A stretch of 64,000 bases of DNA from Lentimonas sp. CC4 (GCF_902728235.1 NZ_CACVBO010000001.1:992001-1056000); one strand, 5' to 3'; shown: positions 38,588-47,546, numbered from the stretch's first letter. Made by a program: numbers and translations. The notes: generated by a model not told the origin, from the sequence alone.

Positions 38588-39748
38588 GTGATAAGGAGGA
38601 CGATAATTAAACAACTACACTCACGGCTTGAAGCAGTGCCCGTGGTTGCATTGCTAGGTTCCCGACAAGTGGGTAAAACGACACTTGCCAAACAGCTCCA
38701 ACTGGGAAAGCACTGCCACTATCTGGATCTAGAACGTCCATCAGACCTCGCGAAACTTTCAGATCCAGAGCTCTACCTTTCAGGGTTTGAAAATCAACTC
38801 GTCATACTGGATGAAATCCAACGAATTCCGGAACTGTTCCCCGTCCTACGCAGCTTAGTAGATGAGCGGCGGCAAAAAGGAGAACGATGCTGCCATTTTC
38901 TAATTCTAGGTTCCGCCTCCCCTGAGTTGCTACAGCAAAGCTCTGAAACCCTCGCTGGCCGTATCAGCTATTTGGAACTCACACCACTCAACTTACTGGA
39001 GCTACCTCAGCAGGATGACGCAAGCGCGACACACTGGTTTCGTGGCGGCTATCCCGATAGCTATTTAAGTGTAGACGACGCCACCGCGATGCAATGGTGC
39101 GACGACTTCATATTGAGCTATACCGAACGCTATCTCCCCCAAATGGGAATCAATTCGACGCCGATTCAACTCCGACGTCTATGCAGCATGTTAGCACATC
39201 AGCAAGGAGCGACGCTCAACATCAGCCAACTCGCCAACTCACTTGGGATCAGCGCGAAGACCATTCGCCACTATCTGGACTTACTGGAAGGTCTCTTCCT
39301 CATCCGCCGGCTTCCAGCATGGAGCCGAAACGCTGGCAAGCGTCTAGTCAAAGCCCCCAAGCTTTACCTGCGCGACACTGGGCTCTTACACAGCTTGGCG
39401 GGACTTTCCGACCTAGAGTCTCTCCTCGGCCATCCGCTCTGCGGCCACTCATGGGAAGGCTACTGCATCGAACAAATCCTACAAAAGCTCCCCAAAGGAA
39501 CAGGTGCGAGCCACTACCGCACACAAGCAGGAGCAGAAATCGACCTCATGTTGGAGGCACGCGACGGAAGCCGGACCGCCATTGAAATCAAGCGCACACT
39601 TTCCCCTAAATTAACACGAGCTTTCCGAGAAAGCATAGAGACTGTAAAAGCGGATCGCGGCTTCTACATCATACCCGAAGGCGAGCGTTACCCGATGGCT
39701 GACAATGTAGAGGCGATTAGTTTGAGCGATTACCTTGAGCTGCTTTAA
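38588..39748 (+). CDS. AAA family ATPase with DUF4143
   Basis: A 386-residue ATPase of the AAA_14/DUF4143 family. The N-terminal ATPase has Walker A LLGSRQVGKTTLAKQL (about 23-37), Walker B LVILDEIQRIP and the sensor LILGSAS. A winged-helix segment (LANSLGISAKTIRHYLDLLEGLFLIRRLPAW) follows, then the nuclease-like C-terminal fold with THYRTQAG-type residues (GASHYRTQAGAEIDLMLEA and AIEIKRTLSPK), where E-I-D and E-I-K give the D-ExK-like pattern. The start is GTG at 38588, which gives the usual MIRRTIIKQL opening; an AGGAGG just inside the frame is noted. The family's cellular job is not settled. A paralogue is coded at 46394. Confidence 0.88.
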   Translation: MIRRTIIKQLHSRLEAVPVVALLGSRQVGKTTLAKQLQLGKHCHYLDLERPSDLAKLSDPELYLSGFENQLVILDEIQRIPELFPVLRSLVDERRQKGERCCHFLILGSASPELLQQSSETLAGRISYLELTPLNLLELPQQDDASATHWFRGGYPDSYLSVDDATAMQWCDDFILSYTERYLPQMGINSTPIQLRRLCSMLAHQQGATLNISQLANSLGISAKTIRHYLDLLEGLFLIRRLPAWSRNAGKRLVKAPKLYLRDTGLLHSLAGLSDLESLLGHPLCGHSWEGYCIEQILQKLPKGTGASHYRTQAGAEIDLMLEARDGSRTAIEIKRTLSPKLTRAFRESIETVKADRGFYIIPEGERYPMADNVEAISLSDYLELL

Positions 39749-39846
39749 ACCCTCAGGACTGAGACGGAGACCCGCCGCAGAGCATTTCACCTAGGCTACG
39801 TATATTGCCGCGTATCAAGAACTGTGATTTCTAGCTTAACCCATTA

Positions 39847-39955
39847 GGGAGGGACGAGCTCCGCCTCGTCCTGCGGTGTGCTGGTGCTTTGGTTGAGTGC
39901 TTGGGCTCTGCTAACGGCAGCGTAGACGCGGCAAGCGCAGCGGCCGTCCCTCCCC
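39847..39955. repeat. Family B intergenic element, copy 2
   Basis: Bounded by GGGAGGGACG and CGTCCCTCCC. It follows copy 1 (18471) closely except for a short deletion in the right half. The leader ending GTGATTTCTAGC is also shared. Confidence 0.75.
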
Positions 39956-40022
39956 AAGCAACACACATTCATCAGAGTAAAATTATTCTGCCATTATCAC
40001 ATAGCAATAGCGACACAGCTCA

Positions 40023-40141
40023 CACGATCCCCGGTTCCGAGAACCGAGGCTACTCAGCTCACACGCCCCCCCCCCCCGGTTCCGAAAACCGAGGCCACGC
40101 AGCTCCCACGATCCCCGGTTCCGAGAACCGAGGCTACGCAG
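40023..40141. repeat. Three tandem units, each with a CGGTTC/GAACCG hairpin
   Basis: Units start at 40023, 40062 and 40107, each containing CGGTTCCGAGAACCG (or GAAAACCG), then GAGGC and ACGCAGCT. In unit two, a run of twelve C (40066-40077) replaces the shorter ATCCCC. The array stops 2 bp before the recQ end. Confidence 0.7.
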
Positions 40142-40143
40142 GC

Positions 40144-42330
40144 TCAAACCGCCGCCATCGACGCTAGCACCAAGCGAATCTTGCCGTAGCTGATTTGCTC
40201 GTCGAGCGCTTCGAAGATCGGTTTCAGGCCCGCTTCGTGGCCGATCTCTTCGATGACGGAACGGATTCGTGGTAACTCCCCCTCATCGACTAAGCGACTC
40301 ACATCCTTCAAGACGCCTGCCTCCAAACAACGGGCGAGGTGGCTCTCAATCGTGCCCTCTGACAAATTACGCACTTCCGCTATTTCGGCCACGGTTTTGC
40401 CAGCCTGCAATAAGCTCAAACTCTCACGAATCGTGCCATTGAGCCCGTCAGGATCCTTGGCTTTACGCGGCGATGGCACGTCCACCGATACATCGTCGGC
40501 CATACTCGGAAAATCGCGCGGATCGTTTTCCTGCATCCATTCTTCGATCACCTCGATAAAGGGCTCGCCATATTCACGCAGTTTCTGGCGCCCCACTCCT
40601 GGGATCGCTAAGAACGCATCCGGATCACGCGGATAACGCCGCGACATGTAGCGCAACGAAACATCGCCGAAGACAACGTAAGGCGGCACGCCCCGTGCAT
40701 CCGCCATGCGCTTACGCAGGTCGCGGAGCAACTCGAACAAGCCTTCATCGCAGGTAATTTCCCCCGACCGCACGCGCCGCTCAGGCTTTGCCTTCGTGCG
40801 TGGTGGCTTCATGTATATTTCCTGACGCTCACGTAACGCTTGCAGCGCAGCAGGCGTTAAATCCACTGTGCTATAGCCATCATTGGACAGCGCCAGATAG
40901 TCGCGTTGAATCAACTGCCGCCCGAGCCCCTGCCAATACGCAGTGGCTTGATCTGCACCGATCCCATAAGTGCTCAGCTGGTCGTGCCCGTTACTGCGAA
41001 CTTTGGCATTTTTTGAGCCACGCAGCACATCCACCGCGTGATTCAGTCCCATCGGATAGCCGCGCTGGTTAATTCGATACACGCAGCTGAGCAATTTTTG
41101 GCACGGCTCAGTCACATCCACCTCTTCGCGTTCATCCAGACAATTATCACAGCTCCCACAATTGTCACCAGGTAGTGTCTCGCCGAAGTAGCGCAGCAGT
41201 GCACTTCTACGACATTCCGCAAACTCGGCAAAGTCCGCGATCTGTCGCAACTGTTGATCCGCCACGCGGGCAGCGGCCTCGTCTTCCATCTGCTCGATGA
41301 AGTGGCGATATTTCATCACGTCGCCCGCCGAAAAAAACAGCACACACTCGGCTGGCAGGCCATCGCGCCCGGCGCGGCCCGTCTCCTGATAGTAACTCTC
41401 GATATTTTTCGGTAGATCCGCATGCAGCACGTAGCGCACATTGGGCTTATTGATACCCATACCGAAAGCCACGGTCGCGCAAATGACAGGCACATCATCG
41501 CGAATAAACGCCTCCTGATTGCGAATGCGTTCCTCCTGCGGCAGCCCCGCATGATACGGCAGTGCCTTGATCCCGCACTCCTGAAGCAATGCGGCATAGT
41601 CCTCCGTGGCACGACGCGATTGGCAGTAAACAATCCCCGAGGCACCTTCGTTGGCCTGCACATAGTCGCGCACCTGCCGACGCGGCTGATCCTTAGCCTC
41701 GATCCGATAGCTCAGGTTGGGACGATTAAAACTGGCGATGTGCACCTCTGGTTCTTGCAGACGCAGTTGCGTCGCAATGTCCGCCCGCACTCGCTCCGTA
41801 GCGGTCGCTGTAAGCGCCATCACTGGGATGCCGGGCAACAACTCACGCAGGCTCGCCAAGCGCCGATACTCTGGTCGAAAGTCGTGCCCCCACTCACTGA
41901 TGCAGTGAGCCTCATCGATCGCCAAAGCCGCGACCTGCCAGCCCTTCAGCTTCTCAATAAAGCCTTCCAGAAACAGTCGCTCGGGCGCCAGATAGAGTAA
42001 TTTAAACGCTCCCTGCTCCAAGCCATCCAATCGGGCACGCGCCTCTGAATGCGCCAGCGATGAGTTTAAAAACGTCGCCGCCACACCCGCCGCCTGCAAT
42101 TGATCCACCTGATCCTTCATCAATGCGATCAACGGCGATACGACCACAGTCAGCCCCTCGCGCAGCAAAGCCGGTAACTGATAGCAAAGACTCTTACCTC
42201 CACCCGTCGGCAAGATCGTCACGACATCGCGTCCGCTCAACGACGCTTCAATGATTTCACGCTGCAACGGACGAAAATGGTCATAGCCAAAGACCTGCTT
42301 CAGCCGCGCCTGTAATTCAGAGCCACTCAT
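40144..42330 (-). CDS. recQ: ATP-dependent DNA helicase RecQ
   Basis: About 728 residues from ATG 42330 (an upstream in-frame ATG at 42396 adds a Cys-rich stretch unlike RecQ). It has FGYDHFRPLQREII (motif 0), ILPTGGGKSLCYQLPALL (Walker A, about 40-57), IDEAHCISEWGHDFRPEY, ALTATATERV, GIVYCQSRRATEDYA, VICATVAFGMGINKPNVRYVLHADLPKNIESYYQETGRAGRDG, the zinc cysteines (CRRSALLRYFGE and CGSCDNCL), a winged RQC region and an HRDC domain (LFELLRDLRKRMADARGVPPYVVFGD). The last 80 residues hold a helix-turn-helix (KTVAEIAEVRNLSEGTIESHLARCLEAG), as in longer RecQ forms. It is divergent from the unknown gene at 42431. Confidence 0.95.
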   Translation of the reverse strand: MSGSELQARLKQVFGYDHFRPLQREIIEASLSGRDVVTILPTGGGKSLCYQLPALLREGLTVVVSPLIALMKDQVDQLQAAGVAATFLNSSLAHSEARARLDGLEQGAFKLLYLAPERLFLEGFIEKLKGWQVAALAIDEAHCISEWGHDFRPEYRRLASLRELLPGIPVMALTATATERVRADIATQLRLQEPEVHIASFNRPNLSYRIEAKDQPRRQVRDYVQANEGASGIVYCQSRRATEDYAALLQECGIKALPYHAGLPQEERIRNQEAFIRDDVPVICATVAFGMGINKPNVRYVLHADLPKNIESYYQETGRAGRDGLPAECVLFFSAGDVMKYRHFIEQMEDEAAARVADQQLRQIADFAEFAECRRSALLRYFGETLPGDNCGSCDNCLDEREEVDVTEPCQKLLSCVYRINQRGYPMGLNHAVDVLRGSKNAKVRSNGHDQLSTYGIGADQATAYWQGLGRQLIQRDYLALSNDGYSTVDLTPAALQALRERQEIYMKPPRTKAKPERRVRSGEITCDEGLFELLRDLRKRMADARGVPPYVVFGDVSLRYMSRRYPRDPDAFLAIPGVGRQKLREYGEPFIEVIEEWMQENDPRDFPSMADDVSVDVPSPRKAKDPDGLNGTIRESLSLLQAGKTVAEIAEVRNLSEGTIESHLARCLEAGVLKDVSRLVDEGELPRIRSVIEEIGHEAGLKPIFEALDEQISYGKIRLVLASMAAV

Positions 42331-42430
42331 AACAAAACAAGTTGCACATAATGAACATTTGAGCAACTGTTTTAATGCAAAGAAACACGCTTGCACCCAC
42401 TAAGCACTTAAACAACAAACTTTAAACACT

Positions 42431-43678
42431 ATGGCATGGCGCATTGCAGACTACGTCGAACACGGCGAAATTGATAACCGTGAAAAAGGCCGCGTGAGCG
42501 GTAAGCTCTGGCTGAACGGGCTCGACCAACCGATCGAACTCGAACTCACGGGCAACCCTTACCGCGACCTTGCGGGACAACGCCTGCGCTTTCGCAACCC
42601 TGCGCCAAAGCCGATCCCAGAGCATCTGAGCAACATTGCACTGGAGCAAACTGGCGTGGTCGGCGACATCACAGCCGCTCGTCGAGTCAAGGTTCTGGAA
42701 ATCGAGGACGACGAACTCGAACACTACTACACCAATAAAATTCCGATGCCTTACCACTGGGGCAATTGCCTCTACCTGGAGTGGCACAGTGTGCGCAACG
42801 GCCGCGTAGTGATTGAGGCCACCAATTATGAATTGACCGTCGAACCTGAAGCCAGCTGGCAGATGAGCGAAACCGAGGAAAGCGCTCAACTCGAAGCCAA
42901 CGGCCGGGCTATGCTCAATTTTATGGATCAACTCGTCGAAGCTGCGGAGGCCATCGACAAAGACGACATCGACGAAGATGCACCACAAAGTGAGATCGAA
43001 GCGGATGCAGACGCCGAGGCAGCCACGATCGACCTGATTAACCAACGAGCCATCGAACGCCTTAAGAAAAATCCGCAAGCAACTGCCTACGACTATAAGC
43101 GTATTTTAGAGGAAGAGCGCGAGCGCCTGCGACGCGAACGCGGCGAGCCCGAATTCACTCACCCAAAGACCAAAGAACAAGAGGAAGACGAAGAAGACGC
43201 GAGAATTGAGGCGCAAAATTCCGACTTCGAAGAAGCCATGGCAAAAGAGGGCGAGCCGGGCGTGCTCGCGCCCCATCCACTCTTCGAACTTTGCCAGGAA
43301 TTGAACCTACGTGTGGAGGAAACCATTGAGACGAATGGCTGGCTACCGGATGGCGCTCAAGAAGAGCACCCGCTCAATGCGCTCCAGCATGGCATCTGGT
43401 CTGCCTCGACCAAACTGGCTGGCGCCCTCAATGGACAGAGCGACGACTGGCCACCCGTGCCACTCTTTGCAGGAAACTGCCTCGTGCGACTCAAGAAAGC
43501 CCGCACTTATTTGAAAGATGCACTGGCTGCCCTCGAAGCTGCCGTAAGCGAACACCTAGCCGAGCCTGCGTGGTTATCTACCCTGCTCGAAGAAGTGCAA
43601 GGCATCCACCAAACCGTCAACAGCTTGATCAACGAAATCCGCGAAGACCTAAAACCAGACGACGATTGCCCATTCTAG
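42431..43678 (+). CDS. Conserved acidic protein, unknown
   Basis: A 415-residue soluble protein with no signal peptide. The first 150 residues are beta-rich (MAWRIADYVEHGEIDNREKGRVSGKLWLNGLDQPIELELTGN is the start, then YRDLAGQRLRFRNP and CLYLEWHSVRNGRVVIEATNYELTVEP). The middle is strongly acidic and charged (about 180-280), and the end is helical with FELCQELNLRVEETIE and VHQTV-like pairs. Similar proteins opening with W-R-I-A-D-Y-V and a 'G-R-V-x-G-x-L-W-L' strand are remembered from planctomycetes and verrucomicrobia, with no assigned function. It is divergent from recQ (100-bp spacer) and its end overlaps the convergent MFS gene by 4 bp. Confidence 0.75.
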   Translation: MAWRIADYVEHGEIDNREKGRVSGKLWLNGLDQPIELELTGNPYRDLAGQRLRFRNPAPKPIPEHLSNIALEQTGVVGDITAARRVKVLEIEDDELEHYYTNKIPMPYHWGNCLYLEWHSVRNGRVVIEATNYELTVEPEASWQMSETEESAQLEANGRAMLNFMDQLVEAAEAIDKDDIDEDAPQSEIEADADAEAATIDLINQRAIERLKKNPQATAYDYKRILEEERERLRRERGEPEFTHPKTKEQEEDEEDARIEAQNSDFEEAMAKEGEPGVLAPHPLFELCQELNLRVEETIETNGWLPDGAQEEHPLNALQHGIWSASTKLAGALNGQSDDWPPVPLFAGNCLVRLKKARTYLKDALAALEAAVSEHLAEPAWLSTLLEEVQGIHQTVNSLINEIREDLKPDDDCPF

Positions 43679-44877
43679 GGCTTTTCCGAACGGCCGATCA
43701 CGCCAACGAAGAAGTAGACCAACGGAATCATCGCAAAGCCGACCATGACGAGCCAGAAGCCCGTCCAACTGCTGAGCTCATCCGTCACTTGATGCTGATA
43801 AACCACCTCACAAAAGAACGCGCCGGTGACGCCTGCGACACTGGTCACTAGCAATTGAAACAAAGCTTGAGCCTGCCCGCGCATCGTCCCTGGCACGCGT
43901 TTATCCAGAAACATTCTACCAGCCACCATCATGAAGGTATAAATGGGGCCATGCAGCGCGATGCCCAACCAAATGACTGCCAATACACCCAACTCGCCGG
44001 CCAAGGCAAACAGTGCAAAACGCGTCACCCCCAACACCAGACCGACGATCACGAACCAGCGAATACGAGCGCGCCCCGCCACGAAGCTAAGAAAAAACAT
44101 CGCTCCAATTTCAACCGCCTGCCCGAGCGTCATCTGAGCTGTCGGATGCAGGCTACCGAAGTCCTTTAGCATCGTCGGCACGATCATGAAGAAGGAAATG
44201 CAAGGGATCGCGAACAGCATCGATGCGATATAAAACACACGTAACTCACGCACCTTCAGTAGCGAAAACGCATTCAGCCCCAAAGTCGCTTTCCACCCCT
44301 TGCTCTCGTGATCGGTCGGCGGGGTCGCAGGTAACAAAAAGCAGAGAAAGCCCATTACGAATCGGACATAGGCAGCCAGTTGCCCGGCATGCGCCGATTG
44401 ATCCAATGCCAGCCAGCTCACGATACAGCCGCCCGACAGCCAGCCGATCGTGCCCCCCATCGAATAAAGCGGAAAACTCTTAGCCGCATTCGATAGATTC
44501 ACCAGTTTGACCTTGGTCATCAGCGCAAACATTGGCCCTGAGATCAACGCATTACAGCCCTGAAAAAAGAGATACCAGCCTGGATGCCAGCCCCTGTCTA
44601 AAGAAGCAAAGCCCAGCCAAAGAAAGAATGCCCCCACAACGCCCAACACGCCGAGCAACTTCTCCGCATTTACTTTACGATCCGACAACGCACCAAACAG
44701 CAGCGCCGAGAAAATCGCCATCAGCGGTGTTAAAGCCGATACATACGGCAACACCCAACGCGCCTCGTAGGTTTCCAAAATATTGGGCAATGACGTCACC
44801 CACATCCCTGGCGGCATGAACATCAAAAACATGACCAACCACATGATAATACGGCGGTGAGTGGTGGTGAGTGTCAT
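43675..44877 (-). CDS. MFS transporter, nucleoside:H+ symporter-like
   Basis: A 400-residue membrane protein with about twelve membrane segments, for example MWLVMFLMFMPPGMWVTSLPNIL, VSALTPLMAIFSALLFGALSDRK and MLFAIPCISFFMIVPTMLKDFG. FGALSDRKVNAEKLLG is the cytoplasmic loop 2-3 motif. The resemblance is to the nucleoside:H+ symporter and related MFS_1-like carriers (SKSFPLYSMGGTIGWLSGG region, here NAAKSFPLYSMGGTIGWL). The substrate is not certain. Start is ATG 44877; its stop overlaps the convergent unknown gene by 4 bp. Confidence 0.83.
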   Translation of the reverse strand: MTLTTTHRRIIMWLVMFLMFMPPGMWVTSLPNILETYEARWVLPYVSALTPLMAIFSALLFGALSDRKVNAEKLLGVLGVVGAFFLWLGFASLDRGWHPGWYLFFQGCNALISGPMFALMTKVKLVNLSNAAKSFPLYSMGGTIGWLSGGCIVSWLALDQSAHAGQLAAYVRFVMGFLCFLLPATPPTDHESKGWKATLGLNAFSLLKVRELRVFYIASMLFAIPCISFFMIVPTMLKDFGSLHPTAQMTLGQAVEIGAMFFLSFVAGRARIRWFVIVGLVLGVTRFALFALAGELGVLAVIWLGIALHGPIYTFMMVAGRMFLDKRVPGTMRGQAQALFQLLVTSVAGVTGAFFCEVVYQHQVTDELSSWTGFWLVMVGFAMIPLVYFFVGVIGRSEKP

Positions 44878-44975
44878 AAGGCATCGAGATCTAATCCGCG
44901 CCTTTCAGAGCGCAAGCGACAAAGATAAATTGGGCATTCACATCAAAATCAGAGGTTCCCGATTTCGCCCGCACC

Positions 44976-45041
44976 GTAGAAGCGACACTCTTATCGCTTT
45001 ATCCACTCAGCCCGAAAAAGCGACAAGAGTGTCGCTTCTAC
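44976..45041. repeat. Long hairpin with GTAGAAGCGACACTCTT arms
   Basis: The 17-bp arms 44976-44992 and 45025-45041 are perfect, and after a short mismatch TCGCTTT and AAAGCGA extend the stem. It lies 48 bp before the Y-family polymerase start and shares the GTAGAAGC word with 4320. Confidence 0.7.
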
Positions 45042-45089
45042 AAATATTACACTTTCAAATTATAGTGAACATAATTATACATAAACTAA

Positions 45090-46328
45090 ATGAGCCTTCG
45101 CTATCTATTCATCGACTTCGATAGCTTCTTCGCCTCGGTGGAGCAGCAATTTCAACCACACCTACGCGGCAAGCCTGTCGGCGTCGTGCCCTCACTAGGC
45201 GTGGAAACCACCTGTTGTATCGCCGCCAGCTACGAAGCTAAAGCCCGCGGAGTCAAGACCGGCACGGGGGTGCGCGAAGCGCGGTATCTCTGCCCAGGCA
45301 TTCAATTTGTGCAGGCCGACCACACCCGCTACATCCTGACGCACAACAAGATCCATAAGATCATCCACGAAATCATTTACGTCGATGCCGTGCTCTCGAT
45401 CGACGAAATGTTTGGCCGTCTGCCGCCTCACTGGCAACCGCCCGCCGCCGCCCGCGCCAAAGCTCTGGAGATCAAAGCCGCGCTCAAAGCACAAATCGGC
45501 CCCTACATCGGCGCGTCCATCGGCCTCGCGCCCAATCGCTTCCTCGCCAAGCTCGCCAGCAAGCTGGAAAAGCCCGACGGGCTCACCACCCTCGACTTCG
45601 ACGAACTCCCCGAGAAACTCTACCGCTTTGAGCTCGAAGACATCACCGGCATCGGTCGCCGTATGCAAGAGCGCCTGCGCACCGCTCGAATCACCACGAT
45701 GGAAGAACTCTGCGATGCGCCGCGCCACACGCTGCACCGCATCTGGAAATCCGTCGAAGGTGACCGCATGTGGTATGCCCTACGTGGCATTGAAATGCCC
45801 CTCCCCGAAACAACGCGCCAAACCATCGGCCACTCGCACGTGCTGCCACCAAGCCTGCGCAGTGAACACGGCGCCCACGCCACCCTGCATCGCATGCTAC
45901 AAAAAGCCTGTCGGCGCCTGCGAGCCATGGAATATTTCGCGGGTCACCTCGACGTGCAGGTTAAATTCGGCTTCGATCTAGGCTGGCACGCCGAAGCAAA
46001 ATGCTTCCCCACACAAGACAATGTCACCATGCTGAGACTCTTAAATCGACTGTGGGACGATCGTCCCCGCGATCTACCCGACCCCACCAAGGTAGGCATC
46101 ACATTGACACACCTCGTGCACGCCAACAGCCACACCCCCTCGCTCTTTCGAGAGGACAACCACCCACGCCGCATGCAACTCCAGCACGCGATGGACAAAA
46201 TCACCAAGGAACACGGCGGCCGCAGTCTCTACTACGCCGACGCTCACCAGGCTCAGCGCTCCAGCGAAGCGGCGCCCATGCGTATTTCCTTCACTCACAT
46301 CCCCGACTTGGAGCTCGAAAATGAGTAG
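45090..46328 (+). CDS. Y-family DNA polymerase (DinB/UmuC-like)
   Basis: A 412-residue translesion polymerase. Catalytic residues are Asp9 in LFIDFDSFFASVE and Asp105-Glu106 in VLSIDEMFG. The usual SIDEAYLD motif is altered after the Glu, but both metal ligands are kept. Other marks are EAKARGVKTG, GASIGLAPNRFLAKLASKLEKPDGL and ITGIGRRMQERL (helix-hairpin-helix), then a little-finger domain. No beta-clamp motif (QxSLF-type) is evident near the C-terminus, so clamp contact may use another element. No LexA-type operator was identified upstream; a long hairpin ends 48 bp before. It stands alone, without an imuA or second imuB gene. Confidence 0.88.
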   Translation: MSLRYLFIDFDSFFASVEQQFQPHLRGKPVGVVPSLGVETTCCIAASYEAKARGVKTGTGVREARYLCPGIQFVQADHTRYILTHNKIHKIIHEIIYVDAVLSIDEMFGRLPPHWQPPAAARAKALEIKAALKAQIGPYIGASIGLAPNRFLAKLASKLEKPDGLTTLDFDELPEKLYRFELEDITGIGRRMQERLRTARITTMEELCDAPRHTLHRIWKSVEGDRMWYALRGIEMPLPETTRQTIGHSHVLPPSLRSEHGAHATLHRMLQKACRRLRAMEYFAGHLDVQVKFGFDLGWHAEAKCFPTQDNVTMLRLLNRLWDDRPRDLPDPTKVGITLTHLVHANSHTPSLFREDNHPRRMQLQHAMDKITKEHGGRSLYYADAHQAQRSSEAAPMRISFTHIPDLELENE

Positions 46329-46353
46329 TGTTTATAGAATCAAAAACGCAAAC

Positions 46354-46387
46354 AGACTTTACAAATAAGCGCTTATTTGTAAAGTCT
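46354..46387 (+). promoter_or_regulatory. Perfect 34-bp palindrome before the DUF4143 ATPase gene
   Basis: AGACTTTACAAATAAGC is followed at once by its exact reverse complement (GCTTATTTGTAAAGTCT), with no spacer. It ends 6 bp before the ATG, where a ribosome should bind. No Shine-Dalgarno sequence lies between. It may be an operator for a dimeric regulator, or an RNA hairpin that hides the start. Confidence 0.75.
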
Positions 46388-46393
46388 ACTTGC

Positions 46394-47545
46394 ATGATCA
46401 GCCGTCCCTTTTGGATTCAACGTATAGAAGATGCCTGGAAGCGCGCCCCCGTCGTCTGGTTAACAGGCGTGCGGCGCGTGGGTAAAACCACGTTATCAAA
46501 GCACTGGAAAGATGCAGCGTTCTTCAATTGCGACCTTCCCCGCAACCGCGACCTGCTCAATGACGCTGAATCGGTTTTTAAACAAATCAAGCAAGGCGTC
46601 ATCATCCTCGATGAAATCCATCAAACAGAAAACCCCAGCGAAATCCTAAAAATTGCAGCCGACGAATTCCCACACTTACGTATTCTAGCCACTGGTTCAT
46701 CGACCCTAGCAGCCACCAAGAAATTCAAAGATAGCCTAACAGGTCGAAAGCGTGTGGTGCACCTCCCACCAGTGCTCGCGACAGAATTAGACGCCTTTGA
46801 CATTCACTCTCTCGAACAACGCCTACTACTGGGCGGACTGCCTAACCGACTCATCGACCAAAGCGCTGATCCTGAATTCTACAGCGAATGGCTCGACTCC
46901 TATTTCGCTCGCGACATACAAGAGTTATTTCAAGTCGGGAAACGCAAAGAGTTCCTGACACTCTGTGAGCTATTACTGCGACAAAGCGGCGAGCTCTGCT
47001 CCATCACCAACATGGCGAAACACTCTGGCGTCTCTAGGCCAACGATTATGAGTTATCTAGAGATATTGGAAACGACGCACTTCATCCATCAGCTGCGCCC
47101 CTTTCATGACGGAGGGCGTCGAGAGATCTTAGCTCAGCCCAAAATATACGCCTTCGATACCGGCTTCATTTGCCACTTCCGAGGCTGGGAAACACTTCGC
47201 CCCGAAGATTGTGGAAGCTTACTTGAACACCTGACACTCGACCTGCTCAAAGCTCACAATGCCGGGCAACCGATCCATTTTTGGCGAGACAGGCAACAAC
47301 GTGAAATTGATTTTGTGCTCCCTCAGGTAAATGGAGCGATCACAGCAATCGAATGCAAATGGTCACGCCAACGCAACAGCACACGCAATCTGGATGCCTT
47401 TCGAGAACACTACCCCAAAGGCGACAACATCATAGTGACCGCAGATCCCAGTATACCCTACGAATCCAAATTAGGAGCTCACACCGTTCGCACCTGCTCA
47501 ATGACCGACCTGCCCGAATTGCTCGAAAAAGTCGGAGCCACTTGA
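46394..47545 (+). CDS. AAA family ATPase with DUF4143
   Basis: A 383-residue paralogue of the ATPase at 38588, starting at ATG 46394 after the palindrome (a longer frame from 46328 runs through it and is rejected). Walker A is WLTGVRRVGKTTLSKHW (about 21-37), Walker B VIILDEIHQTENP, and the sensor LATGSST. SYFARDIQELFQVGKRKEF and HSGVSRPTIMSYLEILETTHFIHQLRPF give the helical and winged parts, and the end has the nuclease-like HFWRDRQQREIDFVLPQ and AIECKWSRQ. The cellular role is not settled. The next gene is convergent and starts 2 bp beyond the stop. Confidence 0.88.
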   Translation: MISRPFWIQRIEDAWKRAPVVWLTGVRRVGKTTLSKHWKDAAFFNCDLPRNRDLLNDAESVFKQIKQGVIILDEIHQTENPSEILKIAADEFPHLRILATGSSTLAATKKFKDSLTGRKRVVHLPPVLATELDAFDIHSLEQRLLLGGLPNRLIDQSADPEFYSEWLDSYFARDIQELFQVGKRKEFLTLCELLLRQSGELCSITNMAKHSGVSRPTIMSYLEILETTHFIHQLRPFHDGGRREILAQPKIYAFDTGFICHFRGWETLRPEDCGSLLEHLTLDLLKAHNAGQPIHFWRDRQQREIDFVLPQVNGAITAIECKWSRQRNSTRNLDAFREHYPKGDNIIVTADPSIPYESKLGAHTVRTCSMTDLPELLEKVGAT

Positions 47546-47546
47546 T

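Larger units (their letters stand above)
39749..40143. other. Non-coding spacer with family B element and tandem hairpins
   Basis: No gene is supported. A family B element (39847-39955) and three tandem CGGTTC/GAACCG units (40023-40141) occupy it, ending at the recQ stop. Confidence 0.65.

Noticed and set aside
38588-38610. Start of the ATPase gene downstream of AGGAGG at 38593
   Set aside because: No ATG, GTG or TTG lies at a usable distance after it in frame; the GTG at 38588 gives the family's normal N-terminus.
40023-40141. CRISPR-like tandem repeats
   Set aside because: Only three units, the spacing part is itself repeated, and no cas gene is near.
46328-46393. Longer start for the second DUF4143 ATPase
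   Set aside because: It would code through the perfect palindrome and adds residues unlike the family.
38588-47545. The two DUF4143 ATPases, RecQ and the Y-family polymerase as one defence island
   Set aside because: They are not co-directional or coupled, recQ and the polymerase are common housekeeping genes, and no known defence partner is present.
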